Positions 16,981-26,340 are shown, numbered from the stretch's first letter. The stretch: 61,558 nucleotides of DNA from JBGQAS01 sp964498605 (GCA_964498605.1 CAZCHK010000005.1:1-61558), one strand, 5' to 3'. Numbers and translations are program-made. The notes: generated by a model from the sequence alone, not told the origin.

Positions 16981-19422
16981 ATGAAAAAAATTCAGGAATT
17001 TATCAAGGATTTTTATGAACCAGGCCGCGAAGCATATCACACGACTTTGCGCGGAAAATTCCTGGGTGCATTTCTTGTCATCTCCATCGCAACAACAGGC
17101 CTGATCCTCGTTTTATTTCTGCTTGATCTTTTATCAACCTCCAATCAAAGCGCGCTCTTTCCAATCCTGATCACCGCTTTGCTGGGAATTCTGTTCCTGG
17201 TCACATGGATGGTGGCTCAACGGCGATCCTCGCGCGTTCTTGCTTATATCACTCTCACCCTTGTCATTGCTGGAATATCCCTCATCCTTGGCAGACAGCA
17301 TTACCAGGCTTTTATCGGTCTGTACGCGGTGCCGATCCTTATCGCCGGTTTTCTGGTAACACCCGTTCATTCAATCTTCACCGGAATGCTGGCGCTGCTG
17401 GCATATTCATTAGAGTATTTCACTGTCCTGAGGGGAGAGACACCTTATGATTTTTTTGTTTTCATCATTGTCGTTTTTCCGGCATTCATAGGATGGTATG
17501 TCTCGCGCAGCATTGAAATCACGCACACGAATGTCCAGGCACTCTCTAAAACATACAAGACGCTGATTGACCAAACACCAGGGGTTATTTATATCAAGGA
17601 ATTGTATCCAGCGCCTCACTTCACGTATGTCAGCCCACAGATCGAAAGCCTGCTAGGGATCACACCACAGGAATGGCTGTCCAACCCGGAAATTCGGCGC
17701 GACAGATTGTATCCAGATGATGTTGAGAGGGTTAATGAATCCAACAGGCTTGCCCTCACAGGTCGGACCCAGTTTAAAGAAGAATATCGGATTTATACAA
17801 AAAGTGGAAAACTGATCTGGGTCAGTGATTATGCTGTCAGCCAGATCGAAAATGGTAAGGTGGTCAGCCAGCAGGGCTTGATCACAGAGGTCACGGACCG
17901 CAAGAAGAGTGAGAAGGTGCAATCCGTGATCTTGAAGATATCTGAGGCGGTATCTTCCTCGAAAGACCTGGATGATCTATTTCAATTTATCCATCAGTCC
18001 ATGGGTGAATTAATGCCCGTTGATAACTTCTATTTCGCGATCTACGAGCCTGACGAGAATCTGCTCTATTTTCCGTATTTCGTTGATCAGGTGGATCAAT
18101 ACAGCGAGCCTTATCCCCCGGGTAAAGGTCTGACAGAGTATGTCATGAGGACCAAAAAGCCGCTGCTGGCCTCCCCGGACGAACTGCAGCATCTGGTTGA
18201 ACTTGGCGAGGTCGAGAGAGTGGGCTCCCCGTCATTGGACTGGCTGGGCGTACCGTTGATCGTTGAGGGGAAGACCATAGGCGTCATGGCTGTGCAGACG
18301 TACAAAGAGGGTATCCGATTCTCACAGATCGACCTGGATGTGCTCAACGCGGTCTCATCGACAGTCGCCATGGTGATTTACCGCAAAAGAATCGAAGATA
18401 AGCTCCTTGAATCAGAACAGATGTACCGCACACTTGTCGGGGCTTCTCCAGACGTGATCATCGAAATGGATCGTGAGGGGATCATCCGGTATGTTTCTCC
18501 TCAGGCAAAGGATATTTTCCACCTCAAATCCGAGGACCAGGTCATCGGAACCAGTTTTTATGACTGGGTGGTTCACGCAGATCAGTCGGTTATCAGACGG
18601 CAGTTTTCCAAGGTGATCAGGAACAAACCCGTCAGAAATGTTTCATTTCAGTTTATGGACGCGGAAGGTGGTAAATTAATCGGAGAATGCAACACGGGAT
18701 TGTTAACAGATTCTGAAGGAAAGGTGACCGGTCTGGTCACCGTGATGCGCGATATTACTGAGCGAAAGAAAGCAGAAGACCAGTTGAAAGAAGCGCTGCA
18801 GGAAAAGGAAATCCTGCTGAAGGAAGTCCATCACAGGGTGAAGAATAACCTTCAAATCATGTCCAGCCTGCTAAGCATCCAGGAAGAAAAAATTGAGGAT
18901 TTGAGCGCCAAGAATGCGCTCAAAAATGCTCAAAGCCGTATACGTTCCATGGCGTACATCCACGAGGATCTGTACCAGACATCGCACCTGGCCTATGTTG
19001 ACCTCAACCTGTACATGCGGAAACTCGTGCAAAACCTGCTGGACCTGTATTCCATGGGGAAACAGGTTACCACCAGTTATCAAATCGACTCGAGTCATAT
19101 TGGCTTGGATACAGCCATCCCCTGCGGTTTAATCGTCAATGAGCTTGTATCGAATTCTTTAAAATATGCCTTTCCAGACAAACGCGCGGGGACGATCGCT
19201 GTGCGGTTTTTCCATGACAAAAGCCTTAGAAGAAGCAATCAATACACTCTGGAAGTGGAAGATAATGGAATCGGGTTCACGGATTCTGGGAAGCAGCAAG
19301 AAGAAAGCAGCAGGAAACTGGGGTTTCAATTGGTGCAGATATTGGCAAAACAGCTAAATGGTACCGTGCAAATCGATCGCACCTCGGGGGTAAGAATTTC
19401 CATCACATTTAACAGCAGATAA
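16981..19422 (+). CDS. membrane sensor histidine kinase, HWE/HisKA_2 type
   Basis: 813 residues. Six or seven N-terminal membrane helices (about 25-180) form an input domain of unknown ligand. Then come a PAS (about 190-310), a GAF (about 320-460) and a second PAS (about 480-595). The dimerisation domain has EVHHRVKNNLQIMSSLLSIQ near residue 614, the HisKA_2 signature with the phosphorylated His. The ATPase domain has NELVSNSLKYA and DNGIGF boxes. Kinases of this class often signal to stand-alone receivers. Here the partner is most likely the GGDEF response regulator just upstream. No good ribosome site is visible, so translation probably couples to that gene. Confidence 0.95.
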   Translation: MKKIQEFIKDFYEPGREAYHTTLRGKFLGAFLVISIATTGLILVLFLLDLLSTSNQSALFPILITALLGILFLVTWMVAQRRSSRVLAYITLTLVIAGISLILGRQHYQAFIGLYAVPILIAGFLVTPVHSIFTGMLALLAYSLEYFTVLRGETPYDFFVFIIVVFPAFIGWYVSRSIEITHTNVQALSKTYKTLIDQTPGVIYIKELYPAPHFTYVSPQIESLLGITPQEWLSNPEIRRDRLYPDDVERVNESNRLALTGRTQFKEEYRIYTKSGKLIWVSDYAVSQIENGKVVSQQGLITEVTDRKKSEKVQSVILKISEAVSSSKDLDDLFQFIHQSMGELMPVDNFYFAIYEPDENLLYFPYFVDQVDQYSEPYPPGKGLTEYVMRTKKPLLASPDELQHLVELGEVERVGSPSLDWLGVPLIVEGKTIGVMAVQTYKEGIRFSQIDLDVLNAVSSTVAMVIYRKRIEDKLLESEQMYRTLVGASPDVIIEMDREGIIRYVSPQAKDIFHLKSEDQVIGTSFYDWVVHADQSVIRRQFSKVIRNKPVRNVSFQFMDAEGGKLIGECNTGLLTDSEGKVTGLVTVMRDITERKKAEDQLKEALQEKEILLKEVHHRVKNNLQIMSSLLSIQEEKIEDLSAKNALKNAQSRIRSMAYIHEDLYQTSHLAYVDLNLYMRKLVQNLLDLYSMGKQVTTSYQIDSSHIGLDTAIPCGLIVNELVSNSLKYAFPDKRAGTIAVRFFHDKSLRRSNQYTLEVEDNGIGFTDSGKQQEESSRKLGFQLVQILAKQLNGTVQIDRTSGVRISITFNSR

Positions 19423-19430
19423 CAGCAGCT

Positions 19431-20240
19431 TCACGATTTCACGCGCAACTCTCTCAGCAGCTGCGGCAGCGCTGCGGTTGCTGCCTCCTCCCCTCTTTTT
19501 TCCAGGTCCGCCGCATTCCCAAAACTCCACTGTGAGAAATCGCCCACTTGCGGGTGGATATAGCAATCCACTGTTTTTGGGTCCGGAAGCGTAGAACGAG
19601 TTTGCATCAGCCTGGTAACCTGATATAGAAGTTCAAACAAATTGCCTGGAGGAGTCTTCAGTTTCTTACCAACGGATAGATCTACCGCGATGATGTACTC
19701 TGCTCCCATGGCTTTCGTCTGCTCCACGGGCAGATTATCAATGATCCCTCCATCCAACAGCAGTTTACCGTCACTGCTGATCGGTTTAAATAAACCAGGA
19801 AACGCTGCGCTGGCCCTGACTGCCGGAGCCACAGGCCCTTGATTAAAAATAACGGCCTCGCCTTGAAGTAAATCACAGGCTACACAGGCAAATCTCTTCG
19901 GTAGCTGTTCGAAGGTGATATCGCCGATTTCTGTCGCGATTAATTTCTCCAGAGGTTGCGTGTCGAACAATCCCAGGCTGTTCTTCCAGGCAACCTTGAT
20001 CAGGCTCGGCCAGTTTGCTTGATGCCACAGTGTGCTGATCTTTTCGACAGGTGTTCCGGCAGCATAGACGGAACCGATGATCGCTCCCGCGGAAGTCCCT
20101 GCAATCATGGTCGGAAATATTCCCGCTGACTCGAGAACCCTGAGAACGCCGATGTGGGCTGCCCCATGGAGAGCACCGCCACTTAGCGCCAGACCAACTC
20201 GATCCGGTTTCATTTTCAGTATTCTTTTCAGGATGTTCAC
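19431..20240 (-). CDS. patatin-like phospholipase (RssA/YchK-like)
   Basis: 269 residues. It contains the oxyanion segment LALSGGALHGAAHIGVL, the serine-hydrolase nucleophile elbow GTSAGA and the catalytic Asp motif DGGIIDNLP, so a Ser-Asp dyad is complete. The family hydrolyses acyl esters of lipids. The start is GTG, with GGAGAAAAGG upstream; a downstream ATG (MKPDRVG) is an alternative. It lies 5 bp after the MalG-like permease gene on the same strand, so it is probably the last gene of that operon. A functional link with sugar transport is not obvious. Confidence 0.92.
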   Translation of the reverse strand: MNILKRILKMKPDRVGLALSGGALHGAAHIGVLRVLESAGIFPTMIAGTSAGAIIGSVYAAGTPVEKISTLWHQANWPSLIKVAWKNSLGLFDTQPLEKLIATEIGDITFEQLPKRFACVACDLLQGEAVIFNQGPVAPAVRASAAFPGLFKPISSDGKLLLDGGIIDNLPVEQTKAMGAEYIIAVDLSVGKKLKTPPGNLFELLYQVTRLMQTRSTLPDPKTVDCYIHPQVGDFSQWSFGNAADLEKRGEEAATAALPQLLRELRVKS

Positions 20241-20245
20241 GGCAC

Positions 20246-21091
20246 TTAATCCTTTTCTCCAATGAGGTATCTATCGATGAGGAAACGCTGCAGAAGAATG
20301 AAGATAAGTATAACAGGAAGGCTGGTAAGGATCGCCAGGGCGGCAATCTGGCTCCAGGGTACGGAACCATAAGTCAGCAGTCCCCACAATGCCATTGCGG
20401 CAGTGACATTCTTTCCGGTGCTGACAAACAGCCAGCCGATCGCGAACTCCGAATACGCGGCGAGAAAAGCGATCAACGCCGCGAGAGCAATGGAAGGAAG
20501 CGCCAGGGGCAGCGTGACACGGGTGAAGGTCTGCCATCGATCGGCACCATCGAGAAGGGCTGCTTCTTCCAGTTCTACCGGGATGGATTGGAATGCGGAG
20601 CGCATGTTCCAGACGCAAAAAGGCATTGAGAATGAGGTGTACACGACGATTAATCCCAGCAGCGTTGAACGGATACCTAACGCGCTGAGGAGGATGAAAA
20701 GAGGTGTCATCAAAGCCACGGGCGGCATCATTGTTCCAACCAGGATCGCGAGCAGTCCGGGCTGCCTGCCCTTGAAGCGGAATCGGGCGAACGCGTAGGC
20801 CATGGACGCGCCGGATAAAACGGACGCGAGCGCAGCACCACCTGAAACGAACAGGCTGTTTTTGAGCAGCCCGGGAAATGACAGCGATTGAGAAGGCGTT
20901 TTCCAGACATCCCTGAAAATTTTGAGAGAAAATTCTTCAGGGAGAAGCCTGAATTCTGTTGGGACGGATTTTAGCGAAGCGTCTGTTGCCAATCGCAGCA
21001 ATCCCCACATGGGCAGGATAACGAACATGGCTGTCACCAGAAGGACGATCTGGATGAGAAGCTGTTGACCTGCCGGGGTTTTCTTATGCAA
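20246..21091 (-). CDS. MalG-type ABC transporter permease
   Basis: 281 residues with six membrane helices and the inner-membrane ABC permease signature EEAALLDGADRWQTFTRVTL (EAA loop, contacts the ATPase). N-terminal and loop features match the carbohydrate-uptake-1 family (MalG type). Its ATG overlaps the stop of the upstream fused glycosyltransferase/MalF gene by 8 bp, so the two are co-translated and should form one heterodimeric permease. No ATPase or solute-binding protein is encoded nearby; a shared ATPase elsewhere in the genome is probable. Substrate unknown. Confidence 0.93.
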   Translation of the reverse strand: MHKKTPAGQQLLIQIVLLVTAMFVILPMWGLLRLATDASLKSVPTEFRLLPEEFSLKIFRDVWKTPSQSLSFPGLLKNSLFVSGGAALASVLSGASMAYAFARFRFKGRQPGLLAILVGTMMPPVALMTPLFILLSALGIRSTLLGLIVVYTSFSMPFCVWNMRSAFQSIPVELEEAALLDGADRWQTFTRVTLPLALPSIALAALIAFLAAYSEFAIGWLFVSTGKNVTAAMALWGLLTYGSVPWSQIAALAILTSLPVILIFILLQRFLIDRYLIGEKD

Positions 21092-23222
21092 GTGAAGCTC
21101 CTTCGGATGTGCCTGACCAGCGGTACAGGGTGAAAATGAAGATGATCAGGACGATCACCGAGAGCATGTTGATCGCTGCTGATACCGCGTACAGTCCTCC
21201 ATTGCTAAAAACATGGTACGAAATGCTGGCAAGTGTTGAAAGCGGGTCGGGAGGACGCAGAATAACAAAAAGGTAAAACTGGTTAAACGCAAAAATCGCT
21301 CTGAGGATGATTACTGGAATCAGGAAGGGCAGCAGAAGCGGCCAGGTGATGAATCGAAACAGCTGCCAGCGATTTGCCCCATCCAGCAAAGCTGCCTCGG
21401 TCACATCGTCTGATATGGATTTCAATCCTGCTGTCGCGGCAAGGAACATGAGGGGAAAACCATACCACAGTGCGGAAATCAACAGGACAGCAAACGCGCG
21501 GTTGGGAAGGTCCTGCCATGTCAGCATGGTTTCGGGTCGGAGATAACCGGGAGTCTGACTCCAGGTGGCGTTCAAAAGGCTGATTGTCCCGAAACGGGGA
21601 TCCATAATTTGAGACCAGATCAGCGCCGCGACGAACTCGGGGATGACCCAGGGGATGATGAAAATCGTTCGCCACAAACCCCGCAGCCAGACGCTTCTTT
21701 TCCTGAGCAGAATTGCCAGCCCAACGCCCAAAAGTAACTGCGACGATACTGCGCATATTGTCCAGACGAGCTCAAAAGCCAGAATATCACTCAGGTAGCC
21801 ACCAAATAATGCCGCAAGAATGGAAATCCCAGCGAAATGAACCCGCGTGCCGTAGGCATTGAACGCGTTTTGTGCCGGGACTGTCCTCACCTGCCCTGTT
21901 AACCCAAGCCAAAACTCGCGCCAGATGCCGCCAGACAATCCATCTTTGATCGCGCTGGATTGGAAGTCGGTCAAAGACATGGCTGCCTGGAACAGCAAGG
22001 GAAAAACACCGATGACAAGCAGGGTGAGTACCCCCGGAAGCAGCCAGGGTGCTGCTTTCCTGATCTGATTGGATGGACTCCTGGCATGAGCCATTTTTTT
22101 GATTTCTACCAGCCCGGATTTTTTTATCCTGGCGCGAATTGGATCCACCACGACTGCTGCAAAACCTTGTGCGGCGAGGATGCATAATGGCGCAGTGAGG
22201 ATCAGGATGTACTGCGGCCATTTTGTTTCCCAGATAAACAGAAATAACAAGGATACAACAAACCAAATGACTATTAATCGGTTCCGCTGCCATTGGCGTT
22301 TGAATCCGAAAATCGCAAAGATCGTTATCACGATGTCGATCCGTATCGCGAATACCTCCCTGTGCCAGGGGACGGAAGTAAACAAATACGAAAGATGCTG
22401 CCACCAGGGTGAGTTCACTCGCGCAACCTCGCTGCTTTGGGAGTATGTAATATTATATGAAAGCGATTGCCCAAGATGGCTGAAAGTGTCATGCCATAGA
22501 AATGGATTAAAGATAAAGAAAAAAACCACGGCCAGCGTACCCCAAAGAAAGATCAGTGCGATGCGTTTTCTAAGCATTGTTCGCCAACTCAGATCGCTTT
22601 TTTGGGTCAACCAATGGATGATGATCGCAATACCTGTGACGGCATACAGGTACTTGGAGGCTGCGGTTAGACCCAAAAACAAAGCTGAAAGAAAAAACCA
22701 GGCGTTGAATTTTCCCTTTGAGCGCGTAAAAGTAATGATCAACAAAAGACTGGTCAGGGAGGGGAATCCTTCGAGCATCAGCTGGCTTGTGTATTTGATC
22801 GTGAAGGAGTGTACGGCAAGGAACAAGCCTGCCAGTGGATTCAGGATGGACAGGAAGAGGACTTCCAGGCTTCCGAATACCGCTGAGATCTGCCTGCCCC
22901 TGGCCAACAATGGACCGGGAAGTTCGGATGCAGGCGGAGCGGACGTGGGTTTGCCTTCGATCTCCTGGTATTCAGGCAGTGCAAGAAAACCAACCCCGTA
23001 GAGCAGCTTCACAAGCGGCGGGTGTTCGAGATTGTATTCATAATTGACAATTGCGTCCCAGTCGCTGGCTCGTAACAAGGATGCATAGCGCTGCCCGGCT
23101 TTCAGGTAATCGTCCTCGTCATAATCAATGGGCAACAATTCAGCAGCTCTGAAACGCAGAATCAGGCCGATGAGAGCGACCACGGCGACGACAGCAAACA
23201 ACAGCCAATTCCTCATTCGCAT
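21084..23222 (-). CDS. fused GT-C glycosyltransferase and MalF-type ABC permease
   Basis: 712 residues in one frame. Residues 1-365 resemble PMT/ArnT-like GT-C glycosyltransferases: an N-terminal helix, an acidic external loop DYDEDDYL (33-40, candidate catalytic Asp), EHPPLVKLLYG (66-76) and about nine membrane helices. Residues about 385-712 are a MalF-type permease with six helices and an EAA loop (EAALLDGANRWQ, 609-620). The junction is a basic linker (about 360-392). An internal ATG at 22094 (residue 377) has only a poor ribosome site, so a single fused protein is more likely than two. Fusion of a GT-C enzyme to an importer subunit is not one I know. The partner permease (MalG type) and patatin genes follow. 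No ATPase gene is near. Confidence 0.85.
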   Translation of the reverse strand: MRMRNWLLFAVVAVVALIGLILRFRAAELLPIDYDEDDYLKAGQRYASLLRASDWDAIVNYEYNLEHPPLVKLLYGVGFLALPEYQEIEGKPTSAPPASELPGPLLARGRQISAVFGSLEVLFLSILNPLAGLFLAVHSFTIKYTSQLMLEGFPSLTSLLLIITFTRSKGKFNAWFFLSALFLGLTAASKYLYAVTGIAIIIHWLTQKSDLSWRTMLRKRIALIFLWGTLAVVFFFIFNPFLWHDTFSHLGQSLSYNITYSQSSEVARVNSPWWQHLSYLFTSVPWHREVFAIRIDIVITIFAIFGFKRQWQRNRLIVIWFVVSLLFLFIWETKWPQYILILTAPLCILAAQGFAAVVVDPIRARIKKSGLVEIKKMAHARSPSNQIRKAAPWLLPGVLTLLVIGVFPLLFQAAMSLTDFQSSAIKDGLSGGIWREFWLGLTGQVRTVPAQNAFNAYGTRVHFAGISILAALFGGYLSDILAFELVWTICAVSSQLLLGVGLAILLRKRSVWLRGLWRTIFIIPWVIPEFVAALIWSQIMDPRFGTISLLNATWSQTPGYLRPETMLTWQDLPNRAFAVLLISALWYGFPLMFLAATAGLKSISDDVTEAALLDGANRWQLFRFITWPLLLPFLIPVIILRAIFAFNQFYLFVILRPPDPLSTLASISYHVFSNGGLYAVSAAINMLSVIVLIIFIFTLYRWSGTSEGASLA

Positions 23223-23297
23223 ACGATCTTATTCTAAGTCTGGAATGCCCCTTTGAGAAGGATCGTGATTGGCGCAAATTCATCCACGGCCTGAAAT

Positions 23298-23326
23298 TTG
23301 ATATTAAGGTCGAAATCTTTTATACT
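23298..23326 (+). promoter_or_regulatory. sigma70-type promoter for the HerA-like ATPase
   Basis: TTGATA and TATACT are separated by exactly 17 bp, and the -10 ends 26 nt before the chosen ATG. A GGAGG site lies between them. Confidence 0.7.
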
Positions 23327-23352
23327 AATCCTATACCAAGACGGAGGACATG

Positions 23353-25764
23353 ATGGCAACTGACTTTGAAAAATTGGGCGTTTTTTACCTTGGTAAAAAA
23401 TACGATCTGGCCAATAAAAAAATTGAGGAAGAATACATCCTTTATGACGCCAAGGACCTGGTCACGCATGCCGTGTGCGTGGGCATGACGGGCAGCGGAA
23501 AAACAGGTCTCTGCCTTGCGCTGATTGAAGAAGCCGCGTTGGATGGTATCCCTGCCATCCTGATCGATCCCAAAGGGGACCTGGCGAATTTGCTGCTCAC
23601 ATTCCCCGATCTTCTGCCGGAGAATTTCAAGCCCTGGGTGAACGTGGATGACGCGTCGAATAAAGGTATGACGGTAGACGACTATGCTGCCCAACAGGCC
23701 CAAACCTGGGAGAAAGGCATACGCAGCTGGGGGCAGGATGGCCAGCGGATCAGGCAACTGCGGGAAAAGGTGGAATTTCGAATTTATACGCCAGGAAGCA
23801 ACGCAGGCATTCCTGTATCCATCCTGCATTCGTTCAATGCCCCGCCTGAGGCTCAGCGAGAAGATAACGAGTTCATGCGCGACCGGGTTATCACGACCGT
23901 GACCAGCCTTTTGCAACTGATTGGTATCGACGCGGATCCAAATCAAAGTCGCGAAGCGATCCTCATGGCTAATCTGCTGGATCATAACTGGCGCAAAGGA
24001 TATGATCTGTCGCTCGAAATGCTGATTTCGCAAATACAAAACCCGCCCATTCAAAAGATTGGCGTGATGGACCTGGATATGTATTATCCAGCCAAAGAGC
24101 GTTTCGCGCTGGTGATGTCGCTGAACAACCTGCTTGCCAGCCCTGGTTTTAATATCTGGCTGCAGGGTGATCCACTGGATGTGGATGAGATCATCCGCAA
24201 TCAGCAAGGAAAACCGCGCGTGGCAATTTTTTCCATTGCTCACCTGAACGACGCTGAGCGCATGTTTTTTGTATCCCTCCTGCTCAATCAGGTGCTGGGC
24301 TGGATGCGTTCACAAAGCGGCACCAACAGCCTGCGGACGATACTCTACATGGACGAGATCTTCGGGTTTCTCCCGCCAACGCGCAATCCGGCTTCCAAGC
24401 TTCCAATGCTCACCTTGTTAAAGCAAGCCCGCGCTTTTGGTTTGGGTCTGGTGCTGGCGACTCAGAACCCGGTAGACCTGGATTACAAGGCTCTGTCCAA
24501 CACCGGAACATGGTTTATCGGCAGGCTGCAAACTGAGCGGGATAAAGCGCGATTGATTGAAGGATTGGAAGGTGCAGCTGCAGCGCAGTCACAGAAGTTT
24601 GACAAGCAAAGAATGGAGCAGATCATTGCCGGCCTGGGAAACCGGGTCTTCCTGATGAATAATGTGCACGACGACGCTCCTGTGGTCTTTACGACGCGCT
24701 GGGTAATGTCCTACATGCGCGGGCCGTTGACCAGGGACCAGATCAAGCTGCTCATGGATCCGGTTAAGAAGAATGTGGAGAAAGAATCCACCGCGGCTCC
24801 TTCCATGGAAGCTGATGAACCGAAAAAACCCACCGCAGCAAAGACTGGCAGTGTGCCAACACTACCCCCGGATATTCAAGCGGTGTATTTACCGGTAAGG
24901 CATGCCGGCAAAGAAACCATGTATTACCCGGCGGTGCTGGCCGCGGCGCGCACACGGTTTGTCGATGCAAAATTGAACATTGACCAGATGGAGACCGGGC
25001 TTTTTGCCACGTTTATCACAGAAAATGCCATTGCCGTTGACTGGCAAAAGGGAAAACTGTTGAAAATATCTCCTGATCTGCTTGAAAAAACCGGTAAAGG
25101 AGGTGCGGCATACGCCGAACTGCCCGACGCCGGCAGGCAAAAATCCAATTATTCCAGCTGGGCGAAGGATTTCCTGAACTGGGTCGTGGCCGCTCAACCG
25201 CTGACTCTGCTGCGCAGCCCTTCACGGGGGGTGATCTCCGAGCCGGGGGAAGGCGAAAAAGATTTCCGGATCCGCGTTGCACAGATGAAGCGAGAGAACC
25301 GTGATGAGCGGCTGGTAAAAATCAGGGAGAAGTATTCAGCCAAAATCTCAACACTGCGGGAAAAGATCGAAAAGGCAGAAACCAGGGTTGCCAAGGAGCG
25401 CGGTCAGGCGACCAGCGCCGCAATTTCGCTCGGGGCTTCAGTGCTCGGGGCGCTCACCGGAAGAAAGCTCAGCACAAGCCGTCTGTCCACTGCCATCAGG
25501 GGTGTAGGGCGCAGCACGGAGCAGAGCGGCGATGTTCGCCAGGCCAAAGCCACTTTAAATGATTACAAACAGCAGCTGAAAGATCTGGAAGCCGAATTTG
25601 AAGAAGAAAAAAAGACCATGGGCGAAGGGGTTGATCCTTTGACTGAGAAACTGGAAACTGTTCAGGTGAAGATGAAGAAAACTGATATCACTGTGCAGCT
25701 GTTCTCGCTCGCCTGGCTGCCGTTCACCCGGGATGAAGCGGGAAAATTGTCAGCTGCATGGTAA
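23353..25764 (+). CDS. HerA/FtsK-like P-loop ATPase
   Basis: 803 residues from the second of two adjacent ATGs, because GGAGG is 5 nt ahead of it and only 2 nt ahead of the first. Walker A is GMTGSGKTG near 50; the next strand carries ILIDPKGD, typical of HerA/DUF87-DUF853 ATPases; a Walker B-like ILYMDEIFGFLPP and LATQNPVDLDY sensor region follow. Such ATPases act on DNA or drive secretion as hexamers. The C-terminal 330 residues are different: a beta-rich part, then a long coiled coil (KIREKYSAKISTLREKIEKA) around a small GxxxG-like patch. No nuclease (NurA) gene is adjacent. A zinc-ribbon DUF4190 gene follows 29 bp downstream. Confidence 0.85.
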   Translation: MATDFEKLGVFYLGKKYDLANKKIEEEYILYDAKDLVTHAVCVGMTGSGKTGLCLALIEEAALDGIPAILIDPKGDLANLLLTFPDLLPENFKPWVNVDDASNKGMTVDDYAAQQAQTWEKGIRSWGQDGQRIRQLREKVEFRIYTPGSNAGIPVSILHSFNAPPEAQREDNEFMRDRVITTVTSLLQLIGIDADPNQSREAILMANLLDHNWRKGYDLSLEMLISQIQNPPIQKIGVMDLDMYYPAKERFALVMSLNNLLASPGFNIWLQGDPLDVDEIIRNQQGKPRVAIFSIAHLNDAERMFFVSLLLNQVLGWMRSQSGTNSLRTILYMDEIFGFLPPTRNPASKLPMLTLLKQARAFGLGLVLATQNPVDLDYKALSNTGTWFIGRLQTERDKARLIEGLEGAAAAQSQKFDKQRMEQIIAGLGNRVFLMNNVHDDAPVVFTTRWVMSYMRGPLTRDQIKLLMDPVKKNVEKESTAAPSMEADEPKKPTAAKTGSVPTLPPDIQAVYLPVRHAGKETMYYPAVLAAARTRFVDAKLNIDQMETGLFATFITENAIAVDWQKGKLLKISPDLLEKTGKGGAAYAELPDAGRQKSNYSSWAKDFLNWVVAAQPLTLLRSPSRGVISEPGEGEKDFRIRVAQMKRENRDERLVKIREKYSAKISTLREKIEKAETRVAKERGQATSAAISLGASVLGALTGRKLSTSRLSTAIRGVGRSTEQSGDVRQAKATLNDYKQQLKDLEAEFEEEKKTMGEGVDPLTEKLETVQVKMKKTDITVQLFSLAWLPFTRDEAGKLSAAW

Positions 25765-25793
25765 AATAATGCCGGAAACAAGGAGAAGAGAAA

Positions 25794-26294
25794 ATGAATT
25801 GTCACAACCATCCTGAAGTACCCGCGACCGGGGTTTGTGCCCAATGTGGTAAAGGGATTTGCCAGGCATGCACGGTCAATCTTGGCGGCAGGTATTATTG
25901 CGTGGAATGCTCGAAGAATCCGATCCAACCTATGGCGCAACCCGCGCAGCCTCAGGCTGGGTATCAACAGTATCAACCGTACGGCTACTACGTACCTCCC
26001 AAGACGAGCAACGGTTTGTGTATCGCGGGAATGATCCTGGGGATTTTATCGCTGATCACATCCTGGTGCTACGGCGGTGGTTTTCTTTTTGGATTGGCCG
26101 GCCTGATCATGGGGGCGATTGGTGTCAAACAGGTCAAGCAACAGCCTGACAAACAAACAGGATCAGGGATGGGTGTGGCTGGGATTGTTACAGGCAGTCT
26201 GGGCGTGCTGATCAGCCTGATTATCATCATCATCGCAATAGCGGCCATTGCATCCGTGGGCTCGCTTTCGAATTTCGACTGGTACAACTGGTAA
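25794..26294 (+). CDS. B-box-type zinc finger plus DUF4190 membrane protein
   Basis: 166 residues with AAGGAGAAG before the ATG. Residues 1-40 hold a B-box-like zinc site (CHNHP, CAQCGKGICQAC, YYCVEC; eight potential Cys/His ligands). After a Pro/Gln/Tyr-rich linker, two membrane helices of the DUF4190 type follow (LCIAGMILGILSLI, GLAGLIMGAIGV), plus a third near the C-terminus. The zinc part should sit in the cytoplasm. It probably shares a transcript with the HerA-like ATPase. The role is unknown. A strong terminator follows at 26315. Confidence 0.8.
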   Translation: MNCHNHPEVPATGVCAQCGKGICQACTVNLGGRYYCVECSKNPIQPMAQPAQPQAGYQQYQPYGYYVPPKTSNGLCIAGMILGILSLITSWCYGGGFLFGLAGLIMGAIGVKQVKQQPDKQTGSGMGVAGIVTGSLGVLISLIIIIIAIAAIASVGSLSNFDWYNW

Positions 26295-26314
26295 AAAGCG
26301 AGACAGCAGTCTTC

Positions 26315-26340
26315 AAGAGGATACATCGCTGTATCCTCTT
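26315..26340. terminator. intrinsic terminator after the DUF4190 gene
   Basis: A perfect 10-bp stem (AAGAGGATAC with GTATCCTCTT) around a 6-nt loop that can close by one more A-T pair. The palindrome is rich in A and T at its ends, so it could also end transcripts from the tRNA on the other strand. Confidence 0.75.

Noticed and set aside
22099..23001. A 300-residue open frame opposite the GT-C half of the fused gene
   Set aside because: It lies antisense to a gene with clear family motifs, has no ribosome site and an unnatural composition.
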